Source: Paenibacillus catalpae
GTDB lineage: Bacteria; Bacillota; Bacilli; Paenibacillales; Paenibacillaceae
Length of the DNA: 64,000 nt
Assembly: GCF_900112695.1 (NCBI RefSeq)
Contig: NZ_FOMT01000001.1
Coordinates: 1,364,001 to 1,428,000, forward strand
Direction: 5' to 3'
Under the pieces are notes generated by a model that saw nothing but the letters and a program-made list of their open reading frames with translations, was not told where the DNA came from and did no database searches. Below, piece after piece: positions 33,499 through 44,104 of the stretch (the stretch's first letter is position 1; every line of letters begins with the position of its first letter). Both the position numbers and the translations under genes were made by a program.

Positions 33499-36400
33499 TT
33501 AGTTGCTTGTCAACGAATAATCGTCGAAGAAGAATGTACCGCGCATGTCTTTGAAATACGTATAAATGCGGACTTTAGCCGTATTGGCTGGAGCCGTATA
33601 CGTACCATGTACATTCTCAAACCCGGAGGTCGTGCCGCTGTAGGTAGTAATCGTATTGTCGGTCAGAATGCTTCCGGATGCATCGAGGAACTGCATCTTG
33701 AACTGAAGCGTGCTGCCATTGTTAGACGTGATATTCACGTAACCGTCGAAGGTATAGGATGTGCCGGCCGTAGCGTTTACGTCCTGATACCAACCGAACC
33801 ACGGGCCGGAATCGCCGTTGATCCGAATCGATGCAGAGCCCGATCGATAAGTCGAAGTGCTGCGTGAAACGTAATAATCCTGTTCATAGGTCCAGGAGGC
33901 GGGGCGATTGCTGCCGTTATCCGTCTCGAAGCCGGCGTTTGTCAGAAGATTACCGCCGCCTGAAGCCGCATCCGTCGTTACGTTAAGTGCAGAGCTTGCC
34001 GCAGAGACGTTGCCTGCCGCATCCTTCGCTTTGACGGTAAAGCTGTAAGCAGTAGAAGCCGTTAGACCTGTAGCTTGGTAGGTTGTTGCTCCTGTTGTAG
34101 AACCGATCAATGTCGTACCCCGGAAGATATCATAGCCGGTTACCCCCACATTGTCTGTCGATGCCGTCCAGGACAGGTTGACTGTAGTAGCTGTTTTCGA
34201 CGGTGAAGTTAAGCCTGTTGGGGCTGAAGGTGCTGTGGTGTCCGCTGCTGCATTTGTTGTCACGCTTAGCGCGTTGCTGGCTGCGGATACATTGCCTGCG
34301 GCATCCTTCGCTTTAACCGTGAAGCTGTAAGCGGTGTTTGCCGTCAGACCTGTTGCCTGGTACGTTGTTGCTCCCGTTGTGGAGCCGATCAGTGTTGTGC
34401 CCCGGTAGACGTCATAGCCGGTTACCCCTACATTGTCTGTCGATGCTGTCCAGGACAGATTCACCGTAGTTGTTGTTTTTGATTGTGACGTTAATCCGGT
34501 TGGCGCTGAAGGTGCCGTGGTGTCCGCGGCAGCATTCGTCGTCACGCTAAGCGCGCTGCTGGCTGCGGATACATTGCCTGCGGCATCCTTCGCTTTAACC
34601 GTGAAGCTGTAAGCGGTGTTTGCCGTAAGGCCTGTTGCCTGATACATTGTTGCCCCTGTTGTCGAACCAATCAGCGTTGTACCCTGGTAGATATCATAGC
34701 CAGTAACCCCTACATTATCTGTCGATGCCGTCCACGACAGGTTAACCGTAGTGGCTGTTTTCGATGGCGAAGCAAGGCCAGTTGGTGCGGTTGGCGCTGA
34801 TGTGTCTACCGTACCGCCGCTTCCGTCAGTCAGCGAGAAATCATCGAAGTACAGCGAGCCGCGCAGATCCTTCATGTAGACGTATACGCGGGCTTTGGCG
34901 GTGTTCGCCGGCGCTGTCCGGGAACCGTTCACATTTGCAAACCCGCTATTTGTACCCGTATGCGTATACAGCAGGTTATCTTGCAAGATGTTGTTCGAAG
35001 CATCCAGGAACCGCAGTTTGAATTCGATAGTCGTACCGTTATTGGCTGCAGCGTTATAGTAACCGTCGAAGGTATAGGATGTGCCGGCCGCAGCGTTCAC
35101 GTCCTGATAGAATGCGAGCCACGGTCCCGTATCCCCTGACATCTTCATTGAAGCTGTGCCGCTGCGTTTAACAGCCGTGTCACGATAGCAGAAGTAATCG
35201 TTCTCGCAAGTCCAGGCATCTGGTTTATTGTTGCTGTTGCTCGTATCGAAGCCCGGGTTCTGCAGTTTGTTGACCGGAATCGGTGCGAGAGTGGTTACGC
35301 TAATCGTATTGCTCGCCGCCGATGTGTTGTTGCGCGCATCCCTTGCTTTTACATAATACGAATAGGATGTCAGAGCCGTCAGTCCGGTATCGGTATAAGT
35401 CGTCGATGTGCCGCTGACCGTTCCCGCCAGATTGCCGTTCCGGTAAATATCATAAGCCGTTACACCAACATTGTCAGTTGAAGCTGTCCAAGCAAGATTC
35501 ACCGAGATGTCCAGCTTGGAAGGCGAGTTTAATCCCGAAGGCGCCGTAGGAGCAACCGTATCCAGCGGATTGGTTGTCACGCTTAACGCGCTGCTTGCTG
35601 CAGATTGGTTGCCCGCATTGTCCTTCGCTCTTACTGTAAAGCTGTAAGCCGTGTTTGCTGTCAAGCCAGTTGCTGTATAGGTAGTAGCCCCGCCTGTTGA
35701 ACCGATCTTCGTTGTGCCGCGATAGACATCGTAATCCGTAACGCGTACATTATCTGTCGACGGTGACCAGGAAAGATTCACCGTTGTATCCGTCTTGGAT
35801 GGCGAAGTCAGGTTTGTTGGTGCTGTTGGAGCTGTTGTATCCGGCGCATTGCAGCCTTCGCATTCGATTTTCACCGCAATGTCGCGGCTGAACGATGGCA
35901 CATTGCTCAGTACCAGATTACCGCCAGTTGCCTGAACGCTGCTTGTTGAGCCATAAGTGCCCGTATACGTGTTGTAGTAGGAAACGTTGTAATAGTTGTT
36001 CGGCATTGGAATCGTAAAGCTCATGCCGCTAACCGTTCTCGGATTCGTTACCGTATGATTGGCTTGCGTATCATTAATCCAGAGGTACGCACGGGAGTTA
36101 TCCTTGTATCCGCCAATCTTCGTGCTATTCGACTGCAGGCCATAGTCGACGAACGGCATATTGATCAGATGATCTTCTTCGGGCTGAATGAAGTTTGCAA
36201 GCCGCGTATAGATGCCTTTGAAGCTCGAAGGCAGCGCGAAACCGCTTTCAAATATCCACCACAAGCTGCCGCCTGCCGCCCCTGCCCGGAATATTGGTCC
36301 CCATAATGAATTATGCATGTATTCATCGATGGTCGGATCCGTTGTCTGATCGGTGTGCTCTTTCCCCACTTCCCCGATAAAAGCCGGTTTGCCCGGCGCG

Positions 36401-37614
36401 AGTGTATGAAGGTTGTCGATCTGCTGTTCCCACACATCTACAACATTTGCGCTGGTATCATAGCGGTGAACGTTCGTAGCGCTAAGCGTTGTCAGCGTCT
36501 CCCATGTTTGCTGTCCCGAGCCGGCATGGTCTTTCCATGCATAGCTTGTTGTTGTCGGGTGATGATAGAAGTCCAGACTCTTCCAGTAATTGTCCATAGC
36601 CGCATGCCAGCTGGCGCGGTTCGCGGCTGTAGTATCTACGCGGTTGTCGGACTCGTTCCAGTATTCCAGCATGCCGAGTGCTCTGCTGTAGCCGAAGCGG
36701 GCAAACATATAGCGGAGCAATTTTTTCTGGTACGAAATCGCCGTTGGATTGGTCCAGAAGTCGGTGTTGTTCTCGGAATAAGTGGATGGTCCGCCGTTAG
36801 CCTGGTTATAGGCATTGACATTCCATTGGTAATACATATCGCCGAAGCTGTTCATCGTCAGCATGATATACACACCGTTGGCGGATGCGGTATCGAGCAT
36901 CTGGTCCATACGGGCCTGATTATCCAGCTGGTACTTGCCAATACCGGCATAATTGATGCTCAGACCGGCTTCATTAGCCGTGATTGGACCCCATTCTGGC
37001 GCGAAGCTGCTCCACCAGCAGGAGTACCAGACGCGGAGGAAGTTCATTTTGGCCGGCAACAAATTTGGAATCTCTGTTGTGACCGCGGTTGAGTCCGTTG
37101 TATTATTCCATGCAAAGTTTGTGCCGAGCAGTGTCAGCTGGGAGCCGTAGCTGTCCACAAACCGGTCGCCCTGCGCTGTCATGAAGCCGCGGTTGCTGCC
37201 TGCTCCGCCTGCCGTGAAAGCATACGACGACGACGTTCCTGTCCCGCTAGCATCGGTTACGCTAAGCACAACGCTATGTACGCCTGCCTGCCGAGGAGAA
37301 TAACGGACAGCCCATTTGGGCGAAGAGTCGGACCTGTAGAAGCCCGGTACGGACTCAACAGCTCCAGAGGGCGTTGTAAAGGTTGCGGTCACGTTGACCT
37401 CGTCAGGATTAAACGGATTCGTATACGTGGAACTTAAATTAAAGGTCATCTCGAATTTGTCGTACATGGCTGGCGTCGTAGTGTTCATCGATACATTGCT
37501 GAACGACGTCGCGGCCGAAACCGAACGGTTCGCCAGCGGCATGCTGCCAATTGCCAGCAAGAAGCTCATGAAGAGGATAAATAGCGGCTTGCTCATCTTT
37601 CCCGTAGCGCGCAT
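33499..37614 (-). CDS. Secreted multidomain glycoside hydrolase (DUF5060, TIM barrel, FN3 x5, CBM x2)
   Basis: A 1371-residue exported enzyme. Signal peptide (1-35), a DUF5060-type N-domain ([16 protein letters not shown]), then a clan GH-A-like barrel with probable acid/base Glu321 in EYWNESDN and nucleophile Glu415 in [10 protein letters not shown] beta domain (about 490-585) follows. Then FN3 repeats 1-2 (593-780), a carbohydrate-binding module (783-932), FN3 repeats 3-5 (937-1215) and a second related carbohydrate module to the end. The Cys pair IECEGC stands between barrel and FN3. It should cleave an extracellular polysaccharide; family number and substrate are not clear. GGAG lies 12 nt before the ATG, a long spacing. 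Confidence 0.85.
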   Translation of the reverse strand: MRATGKMSKPLFILFMSFLLAIGSMPLANRSVSAATSFSNVSMNTTTPAMYDKFEMTFNLSSTYTNPFNPDEVNVTATFTTPSGAVESVPGFYRSDSSPKWAVRYSPRQAGVHSVVLSVTDASGTGTSSSYAFTAGGAGSNRGFMTAQGDRFVDSYGSQLTLLGTNFAWNNTTDSTAVTTEIPNLLPAKMNFLRVWYSCWWSSFAPEWGPITANEAGLSINYAGIGKYQLDNQARMDQMLDTASANGVYIMLTMNSFGDMYYQWNVNAYNQANGGPSTYSENNTDFWTNPTAISYQKKLLRYMFARFGYSRALGMLEYWNESDNRVDTTAANRASWHAAMDNYWKSLDFYHHPTTTSYAWKDHAGSGQQTWETLTTLSATNVHRYDTSANVVDVWEQQIDNLHTLAPGKPAFIGEVGKEHTDQTTDPTIDEYMHNSLWGPIFRAGAAGGSLWWIFESGFALPSSFKGIYTRLANFIQPEEDHLINMPFVDYGLQSNSTKIGGYKDNSRAYLWINDTQANHTVTNPRTVSGMSFTIPMPNNYYNVSYYNTYTGTYGSTSSVQATGGNLVLSNVPSFSRDIAVKIECEGCNAPDTTAPTAPTNLTSPSKTDTTVNLSWSPSTDNVRVTDYDVYRGTTKIGSTGGATTYTATGLTANTAYSFTVRAKDNAGNQSAASSALSVTTNPLDTVAPTAPSGLNSPSKLDISVNLAWTASTDNVGVTAYDIYRNGNLAGTVSGTSTTYTDTGLTALTSYSYYVKARDARNNTSAASNTISVTTLAPIPVNKLQNPGFDTSNSNNKPDAWTCENDYFCYRDTAVKRSGTASMKMSGDTGPWLAFYQDVNAAAGTSYTFDGYYNAAANNGTTIEFKLRFLDASNNILQDNLLYTHTGTNSGFANVNGSRTAPANTAKARVYVYMKDLRGSLYFDDFSLTDGSGGTVDTSAPTAPTGLASPSKTATTVNLSWTASTDNVGVTGYDIYQGTTLIGSTTGATMYQATGLTANTAYSFTVKAKDAAGNVSAASSALSVTTNAAADTTAPSAPTGLTSQSKTTTTVNLSWTASTDNVGVTGYDVYRGTTLIGSTTGATTYQATGLTANTAYSFTVKAKDAAGNVSAASNALSVTTNAAADTTAPSAPTGLTSPSKTATTVNLSWTASTDNVGVTGYDIFRGTTLIGSTTGATTYQATGLTASTAYSFTVKAKDAAGNVSAASSALNVTTDAASGGGNLLTNAGFETDNGSNRPASWTYEQDYYVSRSTSTYRSGSASIRINGDSGPWFGWYQDVNATAGTSYTFDGYVNITSNNGSTLQFKMQFLDASGSILTDNTITTYSGTTSGFENVHGTYTAPANTAKVRIYTYFKDMRGTFFFDDYSLTSN
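33970..34815. repeat. Three 282-bp tandem repeats encoding FN3 domains
   Basis: The word GCATCCTTCG recurs at 34019, 34301 and 34583, exactly 282 bp (94 codons) apart. The copies differ by scattered substitutions; the second and third are almost identical over long stretches. They encode FN3 domains 3-5 of the glycosidase. Confidence 0.85.
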
Positions 37615-38078
37615 GAATGTTCACTTCTCCTTCTCGATTGGGTGCGTGATTGAAGTGGGATTCTGGGATGTCTGATTAAGCATTTTTTATTGCCGACCTA
37701 AGCGATTACAATTAACCTCCCTTCTTGGCTTGTGGTTCCCATTCTCATCGATCCGGCAAGGAATGACAACCTAATAAAGCAAAGATTTTCACCCCTTGAA
37801 TTAGTGATGCGAGGCTCCCTAATCCAATTCATAGGATTACATACCGAATTAGGAAACAAGAAGCGCGGCTGCCTGACTGCAGCGACGCATCGCATTTCCT
37901 TATCCTGTAAAATGGATATCCGACACTCGCAATTCATACATAAAGAGGAAATAGATAATGGGCTTAATGGTAGGTTTATATCCTCTCTCCCTCCCTGTCT
38001 CCATCAAGCAAGCGTCGATTTACAGCATCCTATCGCAGGGAGAGTGAAAAGATAAGTTTGATTTATTTAGTGCTTTCA
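37615..38078. other. 464-bp intergenic region without a gene
   Basis: This is the leader of the multidomain glycosidase gene (minus strand) and the upstream region of the small gene at 38158. No open frame with a good ribosome binding site was found. A CCTAAT / ATTAGG inverted pair with 24 bp between arms lies at 37818-37853. I looked for a c-di-GMP riboswitch pattern in the long leader and saw none. Confidence 0.5.
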
Positions 38079-38107
38079 TTGACTTATGGTATGATCTGTA
38101 TTAGTAT
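38079..38107 (+). promoter_or_regulatory. sigma-A-type promoter of the small gene
   Basis: TTGACT (38079-38084), 17 bp, TAGTAT (38102-38107), about 50 bp upstream of ATG 38158. Confidence 0.55.
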
Positions 38108-38157
38108 GGGCATCCTAGTAACTCTGTTGCTGCAATACAATTATGGAGGTTTAAGAT

Positions 38158-38406
38158 ATGAATGAGACACTCTCGCACGGAAGAGAGTTAAAAACGGATA
38201 CGGAAATCCGTCAAGCGATGAATGCGAAAGAACCTATTTTGGTTTTCCAGGATCGAATGCGTTTAAGACCAGCTTTGCCCATCATTGGATACAATGATGA
38301 TATCGTCAAAATCGCTGATGGCACCACTTTTCTCCGGACAGCAACCAGCTTCTTTACTCTAAGCGACGAAGAGAAGGTTACTTATAACGTGAGTTCATCA
38401 AAATAA
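38158..38406 (+). CDS. Small conserved-looking protein of unknown function
   Basis: An 82-residue soluble protein, MNETLSHGRELKTDTEIRQA onward, with a compact beta-rich middle (EPILVFQDRMRLRP, NDDIVKIADGTTFLR). TGGAGG lies 9 nt before ATG, a plausible promoter lies upstream and a strong terminator downstream, so it is expressed as a unit. I do not recognise the family. Confidence 0.75.
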   Translation: MNETLSHGRELKTDTEIRQAMNAKEPILVFQDRMRLRPALPIIGYNDDIVKIADGTTFLRTATSFFTLSDEEKVTYNVSSSK

Positions 38407-38421
38407 AAGCCATCTATTAAA

Positions 38422-38467
38422 AGAGGCAGCCCAGGGCATTAACTCCCCCGGGCTGCCTCTTTTTTTG
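38422..38467. terminator. Strong bidirectional intrinsic terminator
   Basis: AGAGGCAGCCC / GGGCTGCCTCT perfect 11-bp stem followed by TTTTTTT on the plus strand, between the convergent small gene and SDR gene. Confidence 0.85.
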
Positions 38468-38477
38468 TGCAAGTTGG

Positions 38478-39272
38478 TTAGAAAATCGTTGGCACCATAC
38501 CGCCGTCCATACGGATGGGCGAGCCTCTGAACGCGGAAGCATCCGGGCTGCATACAAACGCAGCTAATCTGCCGATCTCGCTTGGCCGGATAAACCGCTG
38601 GAGCTCGGATTGAGGCAGGTTTGTCGCCATGAATCTCTTCTCTTTTTCCTCAAAAGGCATGTCCTCATCCGCATAAAGATGATCGATGATCTGATAGACG
38701 TTCTCGGAGAGCGTGGGTCCCGGCATAATCGAATTGACAGTCGCATTTGATCCTGCCGTTAATTTAGATAAGCTCTTGGATAAGGATAACAGCATCGATT
38801 TGGTCATGGCATATTGCGGCATTTGACCGGATGGCATGAGCGCTTCCTCACTCGCAATGAAAAGGATTCGACCAAAACCATTCTCCAGCATCTTCGGGAG
38901 ATAAAATTTACTTAATGCGTTCGCAGCCAGTACATTCGTTTGGAAATATCTCTCCCACACTTCATCAGTGATATCTTCATAAGGCATGATTTCGTATATC
39001 CCGGTATTGTTCACCAAAATATCTACATGGGGGAATTTCTTCAATAAGGCTTCCCTCTGCTTCTTATCTGCGATATCGGCTGCCGCATTCTGAGGAGTGG
39101 TAGCCGGGAATAAAGCCTTGATCTCCTGCACGGTTTGTTCTGCCTCTTCCGAATTCCGCCCATTTATGAATACATGAACGCCTTCTCGGGCTAGTTCGAC
39201 GGCGATGGCCTTGCCAATCCCTCTCGTTGATCCTGTCACAAGTGCCGTTTTGTCAGCTAATCTCATATCCAT
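38478..39272 (-). CDS. Short-chain dehydrogenase/reductase (classical active site)
   Basis: A 264-residue SDR with TGSTRGIG (cofactor), NNTG (a variant of NNAG) and catalytic YAMTK. The C-terminal GGMVP is regular. It reduces or oxidises a keto/hydroxy group with NAD(P); the substrate is unknown. GGAG lies 9 nt before ATG 39272. The AraC regulator at 39369 is encoded just upstream on the same strand (96 bp apart), so it probably controls it. Confidence 0.87.
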   Translation of the reverse strand: MDMRLADKTALVTGSTRGIGKAIAVELAREGVHVFINGRNSEEAEQTVQEIKALFPATTPQNAAADIADKKQREALLKKFPHVDILVNNTGIYEIMPYEDITDEVWERYFQTNVLAANALSKFYLPKMLENGFGRILFIASEEALMPSGQMPQYAMTKSMLLSLSKSLSKLTAGSNATVNSIMPGPTLSENVYQIIDHLYADEDMPFEEKEKRFMATNLPQSELQRFIRPSEIGRLAAFVCSPDASAFRGSPIRMDGGMVPTIF

Positions 39273-39368
39273 ATCCTCTATCTCCTTTGTCGCGTGCTTC
39301 TTGGGATAGAGAATATACTACCTTGTCCGGATCGATTGGTAACTAGCCCTTAGCGCCATTCTTCTAAC

Positions 39369-40391
39369 TTAACGCGCCAGCCCGCGATGTTGGGATCTCC
39401 AAGCCGATGGCGTAGTCCCTTCCCATAAACGGAAAGCACGATAGAACGAATTCTGATCCTCATATCCAATAAGAAAAGCGACTTCTTTTATATCAAGCAT
39501 GGAATCTGCCAAGTACGAAAGTGCCTGTTCATGTCTGACTTGCGTCAACAATTGTTTAAAACTCGTCTTTTCCTCCGTTAATCGCCGCTGCAAGGTTCGT
39601 TCGCTCATCCCCAGATCCCTGGCGACGGAGAGCATGTCGGAACGACCGCCTGCCAGGCTGCGCTTCAAGATCCATTTTACCGTCTGAATGATGGACTTAT
39701 TGCCTTGGTGCTCATCCAATGCGCGATCAAGCGCAGGAGTCAGAATCTCAAGCAATTCTTCATTATACGTGACAAATGGGAGATCCAGATCCCTACGATA
39801 CAGCGTCATCCTGTTGCATTCCGCACCAACGCGGATCCGGCAGCCAAAGTATGCCTCAAGCGATTCTACATCTCCCATTGGGTGTGAAAATTCAACCAGC
39901 TTTGCATGTATAGGTTGTCCTGTACCCCGGCGTCCGAGCTCCAAAAGGGTAGCCAAGGTGATTCCGACGAGCATCGCCGGGCCGGATTGCTTGACGGAAT
40001 CCCAGTTCAGTTCAATTTGGCAGCTTTCTCCCTCTTCGGTTATTTGCAGATTCTCGGGAGGACACAGCTGCTTGTACATCGCCATCCGGTTTAGAGCATC
40101 GCGATAGTCCCGGGCATGATAAGTTGCAAGTACAGAAGGCGGATAATGGGCGGTGTCAAAGGCAGTTGAGAGCTTTATGATGCCTTGGGAGACATCGCCT
40201 ATAAGATCCGAGTACGCCTGCCAGATCGCGAAATATTGGGCAGTCGTGACTCCAGCAGGCTCTTCTATCGTGCTAAGCGGCAGTTGCGCTTGACGAGCAA
40301 TATCTTGAGCGGTAAAGCCTAACTCGCGTAAACCAGACCAGAGCCCTTGAGGAATCTTGATTAGGTCAGAAACATGAGACGTCATCATCAT
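39369..40391 (-). CDS. AraC family regulator with arabinose-binding-like N-domain (OruR-type)
   Basis: A 340-residue regulator. A long N-terminal domain (about 1-210) of the OruR/Arabinose_bd-like type (GVTTAQYFAIWQAYSDLIGD) is followed by the AraC DNA-binding domain (RDLGMSERTLQRRLTEEKTS, DQNSFYRAFRLWEGTTPSAW). The gene starts with three ATG codons; GGGGG is 3, 6 or 9 nt upstream, so the second or third ATG may be the real start. Likely activator of the adjacent SDR gene. Confidence 0.85.
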   Translation of the reverse strand: MMMTSHVSDLIKIPQGLWSGLRELGFTAQDIARQAQLPLSTIEEPAGVTTAQYFAIWQAYSDLIGDVSQGIIKLSTAFDTAHYPPSVLATYHARDYRDALNRMAMYKQLCPPENLQITEEGESCQIELNWDSVKQSGPAMLVGITLATLLELGRRGTGQPIHAKLVEFSHPMGDVESLEAYFGCRIRVGAECNRMTLYRRDLDLPFVTYNEELLEILTPALDRALDEHQGNKSIIQTVKWILKRSLAGGRSDMLSVARDLGMSERTLQRRLTEEKTSFKQLLTQVRHEQALSYLADSMLDIKEVAFLIGYEDQNSFYRAFRLWEGTTPSAWRSQHRGLAR

Positions 40392-40706
40392 TTACCCCCT
40401 TTCAGTATCTAGCCGTATATAGAGGTATTTCATTATATCATCTTCCCCCATGCCAAGCTTTCATATTGGAAAATTATGTGACTCGCTATTTATGCTTTAG
40501 TGAATTTCAAATTAGTTTACATAATATATATACTGTTAACTAAATTTCGTTTCCAACTTTACTCGCGCGTTTTCCAATTATTATCCAGTCATCATCCGTT
40601 CTCTACTTCTTATCTGCTATTCTCAACTTTCTGCCGGATATGCATTGAAAGAATGCGCTTACAAGTTATACTTAAGAGTAACTCTGCTACAGAAGAAGGT
40701 GCCCCG

Positions 40707-42464
40707 GTGAACATCCTGCGTCGGCTGACTCTTTATCCCAAGCTCGTTTTGACCTTTCTGGTCATCATTATTCCGTTCGTTACGATCAGCCTCCTCATGA
40801 ATATTCGCAGCGAACGCCTCGTAAGGAATGAAATTACCGGTTCCATGCAAGCGAAGGTTAATTATTATATGAACGCGCTCGAGGACGACTTTGGTCCGCT
40901 CGTGACGCTTCAGCAGCAATATACGCTTGATGATGACATCTTTAACCTCTCCTACTCTTCGATTATCATGTCTGACGAACAATACACGCGGTCGATCATG
41001 AATACTCAGAAAAAGCTGCTCATTCTTAAAAACATGAGTCCTTACGTGGAGGACGCATTCGTGAACATCCCTGCTCTTGATCGCAAAATATCAGCTTCAT
41101 CCTTTAATGAGCTGAATGCGGAAGAAGCAGCTGCCCTGAACAAAATGGCGAACACGTTCGAATCGCCTTTTCTTATCTACCGGGATCACTTATGGATGAG
41201 TCTCCCTTATCCGAACAGCCCTCCAATCGGCAAAGGATTCACCCTCGCGCTTGAAATTTCAAGCCTCGCGATCAGAAATTCGCTATCCGGCTTCCTTATT
41301 GAGGGGAACGGCGGCGCGATGCTAATGAGTGACGATTTCACCTGGAACACAACAAGCGGCAACGTCCCTTCGAATAGGGAGAACGTCAAGACTGTCATTC
41401 GAGATCAATTAGCGGCCGGGCACAAGAGCGGGTATAAAGTGATTAAAGAGGAGAATGCAACCTATTACGGCTTCTATGAAAAGTCCGCAAAATTAGGTCT
41501 TACACTTGCGATATTCGTTGATGAGAGCAGCTTCATTGGTCCATTAAAGCAATATTCTTACTGGTTATGGGGCATTTGCGTTGCTGCTCCGCTGTTGATT
41601 CTGCTGTTCTCCTATCAGCTCTACCAGGTTATCCATACGCCTCTCAAACGGCTGGTTGGAGCGTTCAAAGGCCTTGAGAAAGGGGATTTGTCCGTCCGGC
41701 TGAACTACCGTTCCAGAGATGAATTCAATTATTTATATCTTCAGTACAATCGGACGGTGTCAAGACTGCAGGAGCTGATTAATGAAGCTTACGTACATCA
41801 ATATCAAATCAAGGTTGCGGAGCTTAAACAGCTGCAATCGCAAATTAATCCTCATTTTTTGTACAACAGCTTCTTCAACTTGTACCGGCTTGCCAAGCTG
41901 CATGAGAATGACAAAGTAATCGCCTTCTCCAAGCATCTGGGTGAATACTTCAAATACGTGACCAAAAATGCGGATTTTGTTCCACTGGAACAAGAAATCA
42001 AGTTCTGCCGCTCCTATACCGCAATCCAAGGCATCCGGTTCGATGATCATGTCCGAGTCGAATTTGGAGAAGTTCCCGAGCGGGTAAGTCTATTAAAGGT
42101 GCCAAAGCTCTTTCTTCAACCTTTAGTCGAGAACGCCTACCAGCATGGTCTGGAAGATCAGATTGCAGAAGGACTTGTTGTCATAACATTCGAGGATTGC
42201 GGCGATCGCGCCGAGATCTCCGTCGAAGATAACGGAACGTTAACCGAAGAGGAACTAAACCATATCGTTTCCTTGCTGAACGAGCCTGCCTATAAATCGG
42301 ATAGCGAGGGCTTGCGAAACGTTCAAATGCGCATACGGCTCAATTTCGGCGAAGACGCCGGTTTGCGGGCAGAACGCGGAAGAATCGGGGGCTTACGAAT
42401 GACCATTATAATACCATTCAAGGAGGGGCTTACCGATGCATCGACTAATGATCGTAGACAATGA
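40707..42464 (+). CDS. YesM-like sensor histidine kinase
   Basis: A 585-residue kinase starting at GTG 40707 (AGAAGG upstream). The frame extends 69 codons further, but that part has no family character and no ribosome binding site. Helix 1 (residues 10-32), an extracellular sensor region, helix 2 and HAMP are followed by the His_kinase domain with the phosphoacceptor in QSQINPHFLYNSFFN and the HATPase motif LFLQPLVENAYQHG. This type senses sugars together with an AraC-type regulator. The regulator gene overlaps by 29 nt. Confidence 0.88.
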   Translation: MNILRRLTLYPKLVLTFLVIIIPFVTISLLMNIRSERLVRNEITGSMQAKVNYYMNALEDDFGPLVTLQQQYTLDDDIFNLSYSSIIMSDEQYTRSIMNTQKKLLILKNMSPYVEDAFVNIPALDRKISASSFNELNAEEAAALNKMANTFESPFLIYRDHLWMSLPYPNSPPIGKGFTLALEISSLAIRNSLSGFLIEGNGGAMLMSDDFTWNTTSGNVPSNRENVKTVIRDQLAAGHKSGYKVIKEENATYYGFYEKSAKLGLTLAIFVDESSFIGPLKQYSYWLWGICVAAPLLILLFSYQLYQVIHTPLKRLVGAFKGLEKGDLSVRLNYRSRDEFNYLYLQYNRTVSRLQELINEAYVHQYQIKVAELKQLQSQINPHFLYNSFFNLYRLAKLHENDKVIAFSKHLGEYFKYVTKNADFVPLEQEIKFCRSYTAIQGIRFDDHVRVEFGEVPERVSLLKVPKLFLQPLVENAYQHGLEDQIAEGLVVITFEDCGDRAEISVEDNGTLTEEELNHIVSLLNEPAYKSDSEGLRNVQMRIRLNFGEDAGLRAERGRIGGLRMTIIIPFKEGLTDASTNDRRQ

Positions 42465-44061
42465 GCCTATTATCGTCAGAGGCTTGCAGCAGCTTTTAAC
42501 GGATGAAGCGCCATTCGAGCTGGACGTTTACGGCGTGCATACTGCCGAAGAAGCACTCAGGCTGCTCGGCATGATTAGAATCGATATTGCCCTGCTGGAT
42601 ATTCGCATGCCAGGCATGAACGGGCTTGAGCTGCAAGCGCGAATAACGGAGCAATGGCCGCATTGCAAGGTTGTCTTTCTCTCCGGCTACGACGATTTCA
42701 ACTACATCCAAACGGCATTCCGTAATGGCGGAGTGGATTACGTGCTGAAGATGGACGGAGATGAAGCGATTCTCGATGCCATCCAGAAGGCGATTGACGA
42801 GCTGTCGCGATCCGGCGAGATGAACCGGCTGATCGATCAAGCCAAAGACAAGCTTCAGCAATCACTGGCTCCATTGCAGCGGGAATACGTTACGCAAGTC
42901 ATTCATGGCCTTGCCGCCGTTAAGCAAGAGAGGCTGAATGAACTTCAAATCAAACTGGACGCCTCCTCCCCTTCTCTTCTGCTGCTCTCCCGGGTCGATA
43001 GTTGGAGTCCCTCGCATTCTGATTCCGACAAAGCACTGATGTATTACGCGCTTCAGAATATCGCCGGCGAGCTTTGGTCTGGCTGTCAGTCTTTTAGCGT
43101 AATGCTTGATTCAAGTGCTATGGTCACCTTTATTCAACCTATTCCAGACGATCGTTGGCATCGCGGAAGTCCACAATGGATCCGGTTCGCGGTTGGTCAG
43201 CTGGAGACGATTCAAGCCGCGTGCAGACAATATTTGAAGCTGCCCGTGTCGCTAGTCGCAAGTGCCGAACCGGTAGATTGGCCTATCGTTCACTTGAAGT
43301 ATTCCGAACTGAAGCAAATGATGTTTTACGGTTTTGGCCAGCGTACGGAAATGCTGCTCACGGATGTCGTCAACCGCAACTTTACTAATGGCAGCCATCT
43401 GGCAAGCGAAACGATTATTAAAGCTCAAAGCCGCCTAAAGCAGCTCCTGTCTGCCGAGATGAGCATGGAGAACCGGTTGCTTCATGATTTCGATGAGCTC
43501 GCCACACTCTCGCGCAAGCTTACAGGTGATCACCCCTTCCTGTATGAAATGTATAACGGCGTTGCTTATATGCTGCTGTCGGCCCTTAATCAGCATTCGC
43601 GGAAGGAAGAATTTCCGGATGATTGGCCAAAAAAACTCATCTCCCTGGAGGCACACTCTTCCTGGGAAGATGCGCTCGATTACTTGAGGACCATCGTCAG
43701 CCGCTTGCTTCAAATTCGCAATGAACAAAGCGAAGCTGGAGCGCATTTGCTGGTTGCCAAGCTTAAGGCATTTATCGAGATGCATTTGGATGAGGACTTG
43801 TCGCTTGTCCGGCTCGCCGAAACCGTCTATCTGAATCCCACGTATCTATCCCGTCTATTCAAGCAGCAAACCGGCCAAGGCATCTCCGAATACATTGCCG
43901 AGCTTCGGCTCTCGAAATCCTGTGATCTGCTCAAATATTCGAGGCTCAAAATTCAAGAGATCGCATTGAAGGTCGGATTCGACTCAGCCACCTCCTTCGG
44001 CAGATTTTTCAAAAGAGAAATGAACGCGACCCCTCAGGAGTATCGGGATTCCGCTTCATGA
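42436..44061 (+). CDS. YesN-like response regulator with AraC domain
   Basis: A 541-residue regulator. Receiver domain with acidic pocket IVDNEP and phospho-Asp in IDIALLDIRMPGMNG, a long middle region (about 130-420) and a C-terminal AraC double HTH (AETVYLNPTYLSRLFKQQTG, ALKVGFDSATSFGRFFKREM). It belongs to the system that normally controls LplA/B/YtcP-type sugar transporters in Paenibacillus. Given the adjacent GH16, GH92 and ABC genes, it is the likely activator of those operons. Confidence 0.9.
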   Translation: MHRLMIVDNEPIIVRGLQQLLTDEAPFELDVYGVHTAEEALRLLGMIRIDIALLDIRMPGMNGLELQARITEQWPHCKVVFLSGYDDFNYIQTAFRNGGVDYVLKMDGDEAILDAIQKAIDELSRSGEMNRLIDQAKDKLQQSLAPLQREYVTQVIHGLAAVKQERLNELQIKLDASSPSLLLLSRVDSWSPSHSDSDKALMYYALQNIAGELWSGCQSFSVMLDSSAMVTFIQPIPDDRWHRGSPQWIRFAVGQLETIQAACRQYLKLPVSLVASAEPVDWPIVHLKYSELKQMMFYGFGQRTEMLLTDVVNRNFTNGSHLASETIIKAQSRLKQLLSAEMSMENRLLHDFDELATLSRKLTGDHPFLYEMYNGVAYMLLSALNQHSRKEEFPDDWPKKLISLEAHSSWEDALDYLRTIVSRLLQIRNEQSEAGAHLLVAKLKAFIEMHLDEDLSLVRLAETVYLNPTYLSRLFKQQTGQGISEYIAELRLSKSCDLLKYSRLKIQEIALKVGFDSATSFGRFFKREMNATPQEYRDSAS

Positions 44062-44070
44062 GAGATAGAA

Positions 44071-44095
44071 AGCCGCCTGCGAAATGCCGGCGGCT
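44071..44095. terminator. Bidirectional terminator between the regulator and GH16 gene
   Basis: AGCCGCC / GGCGGCT stem followed by TTTTTTG on the plus strand and a short T tract on the minus strand. Confidence 0.75.
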
Positions 44096-44104
44096 TTTTT
44101 GTGC

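Noticed and set aside
33970..34815. Repeat cluster as a CRISPR array
   Set aside because: Period is 282 bp, the repeats are coding and in frame, and no short spacers are present.
37615..38078. c-di-GMP riboswitch in the leader of the multidomain glycosidase gene
   Set aside because: The conserved GGCACGCAAAGGGCAAACC-type core and paired stems were not found on either strand.
40500..40706. N-terminal 69 codons before GTG 40707 in the sensor kinase
   Set aside because: No ribosome binding site, unusual composition (many Phe/Ser/Leu) and no match to YesM-like kinases, which start at about GTG 40707.
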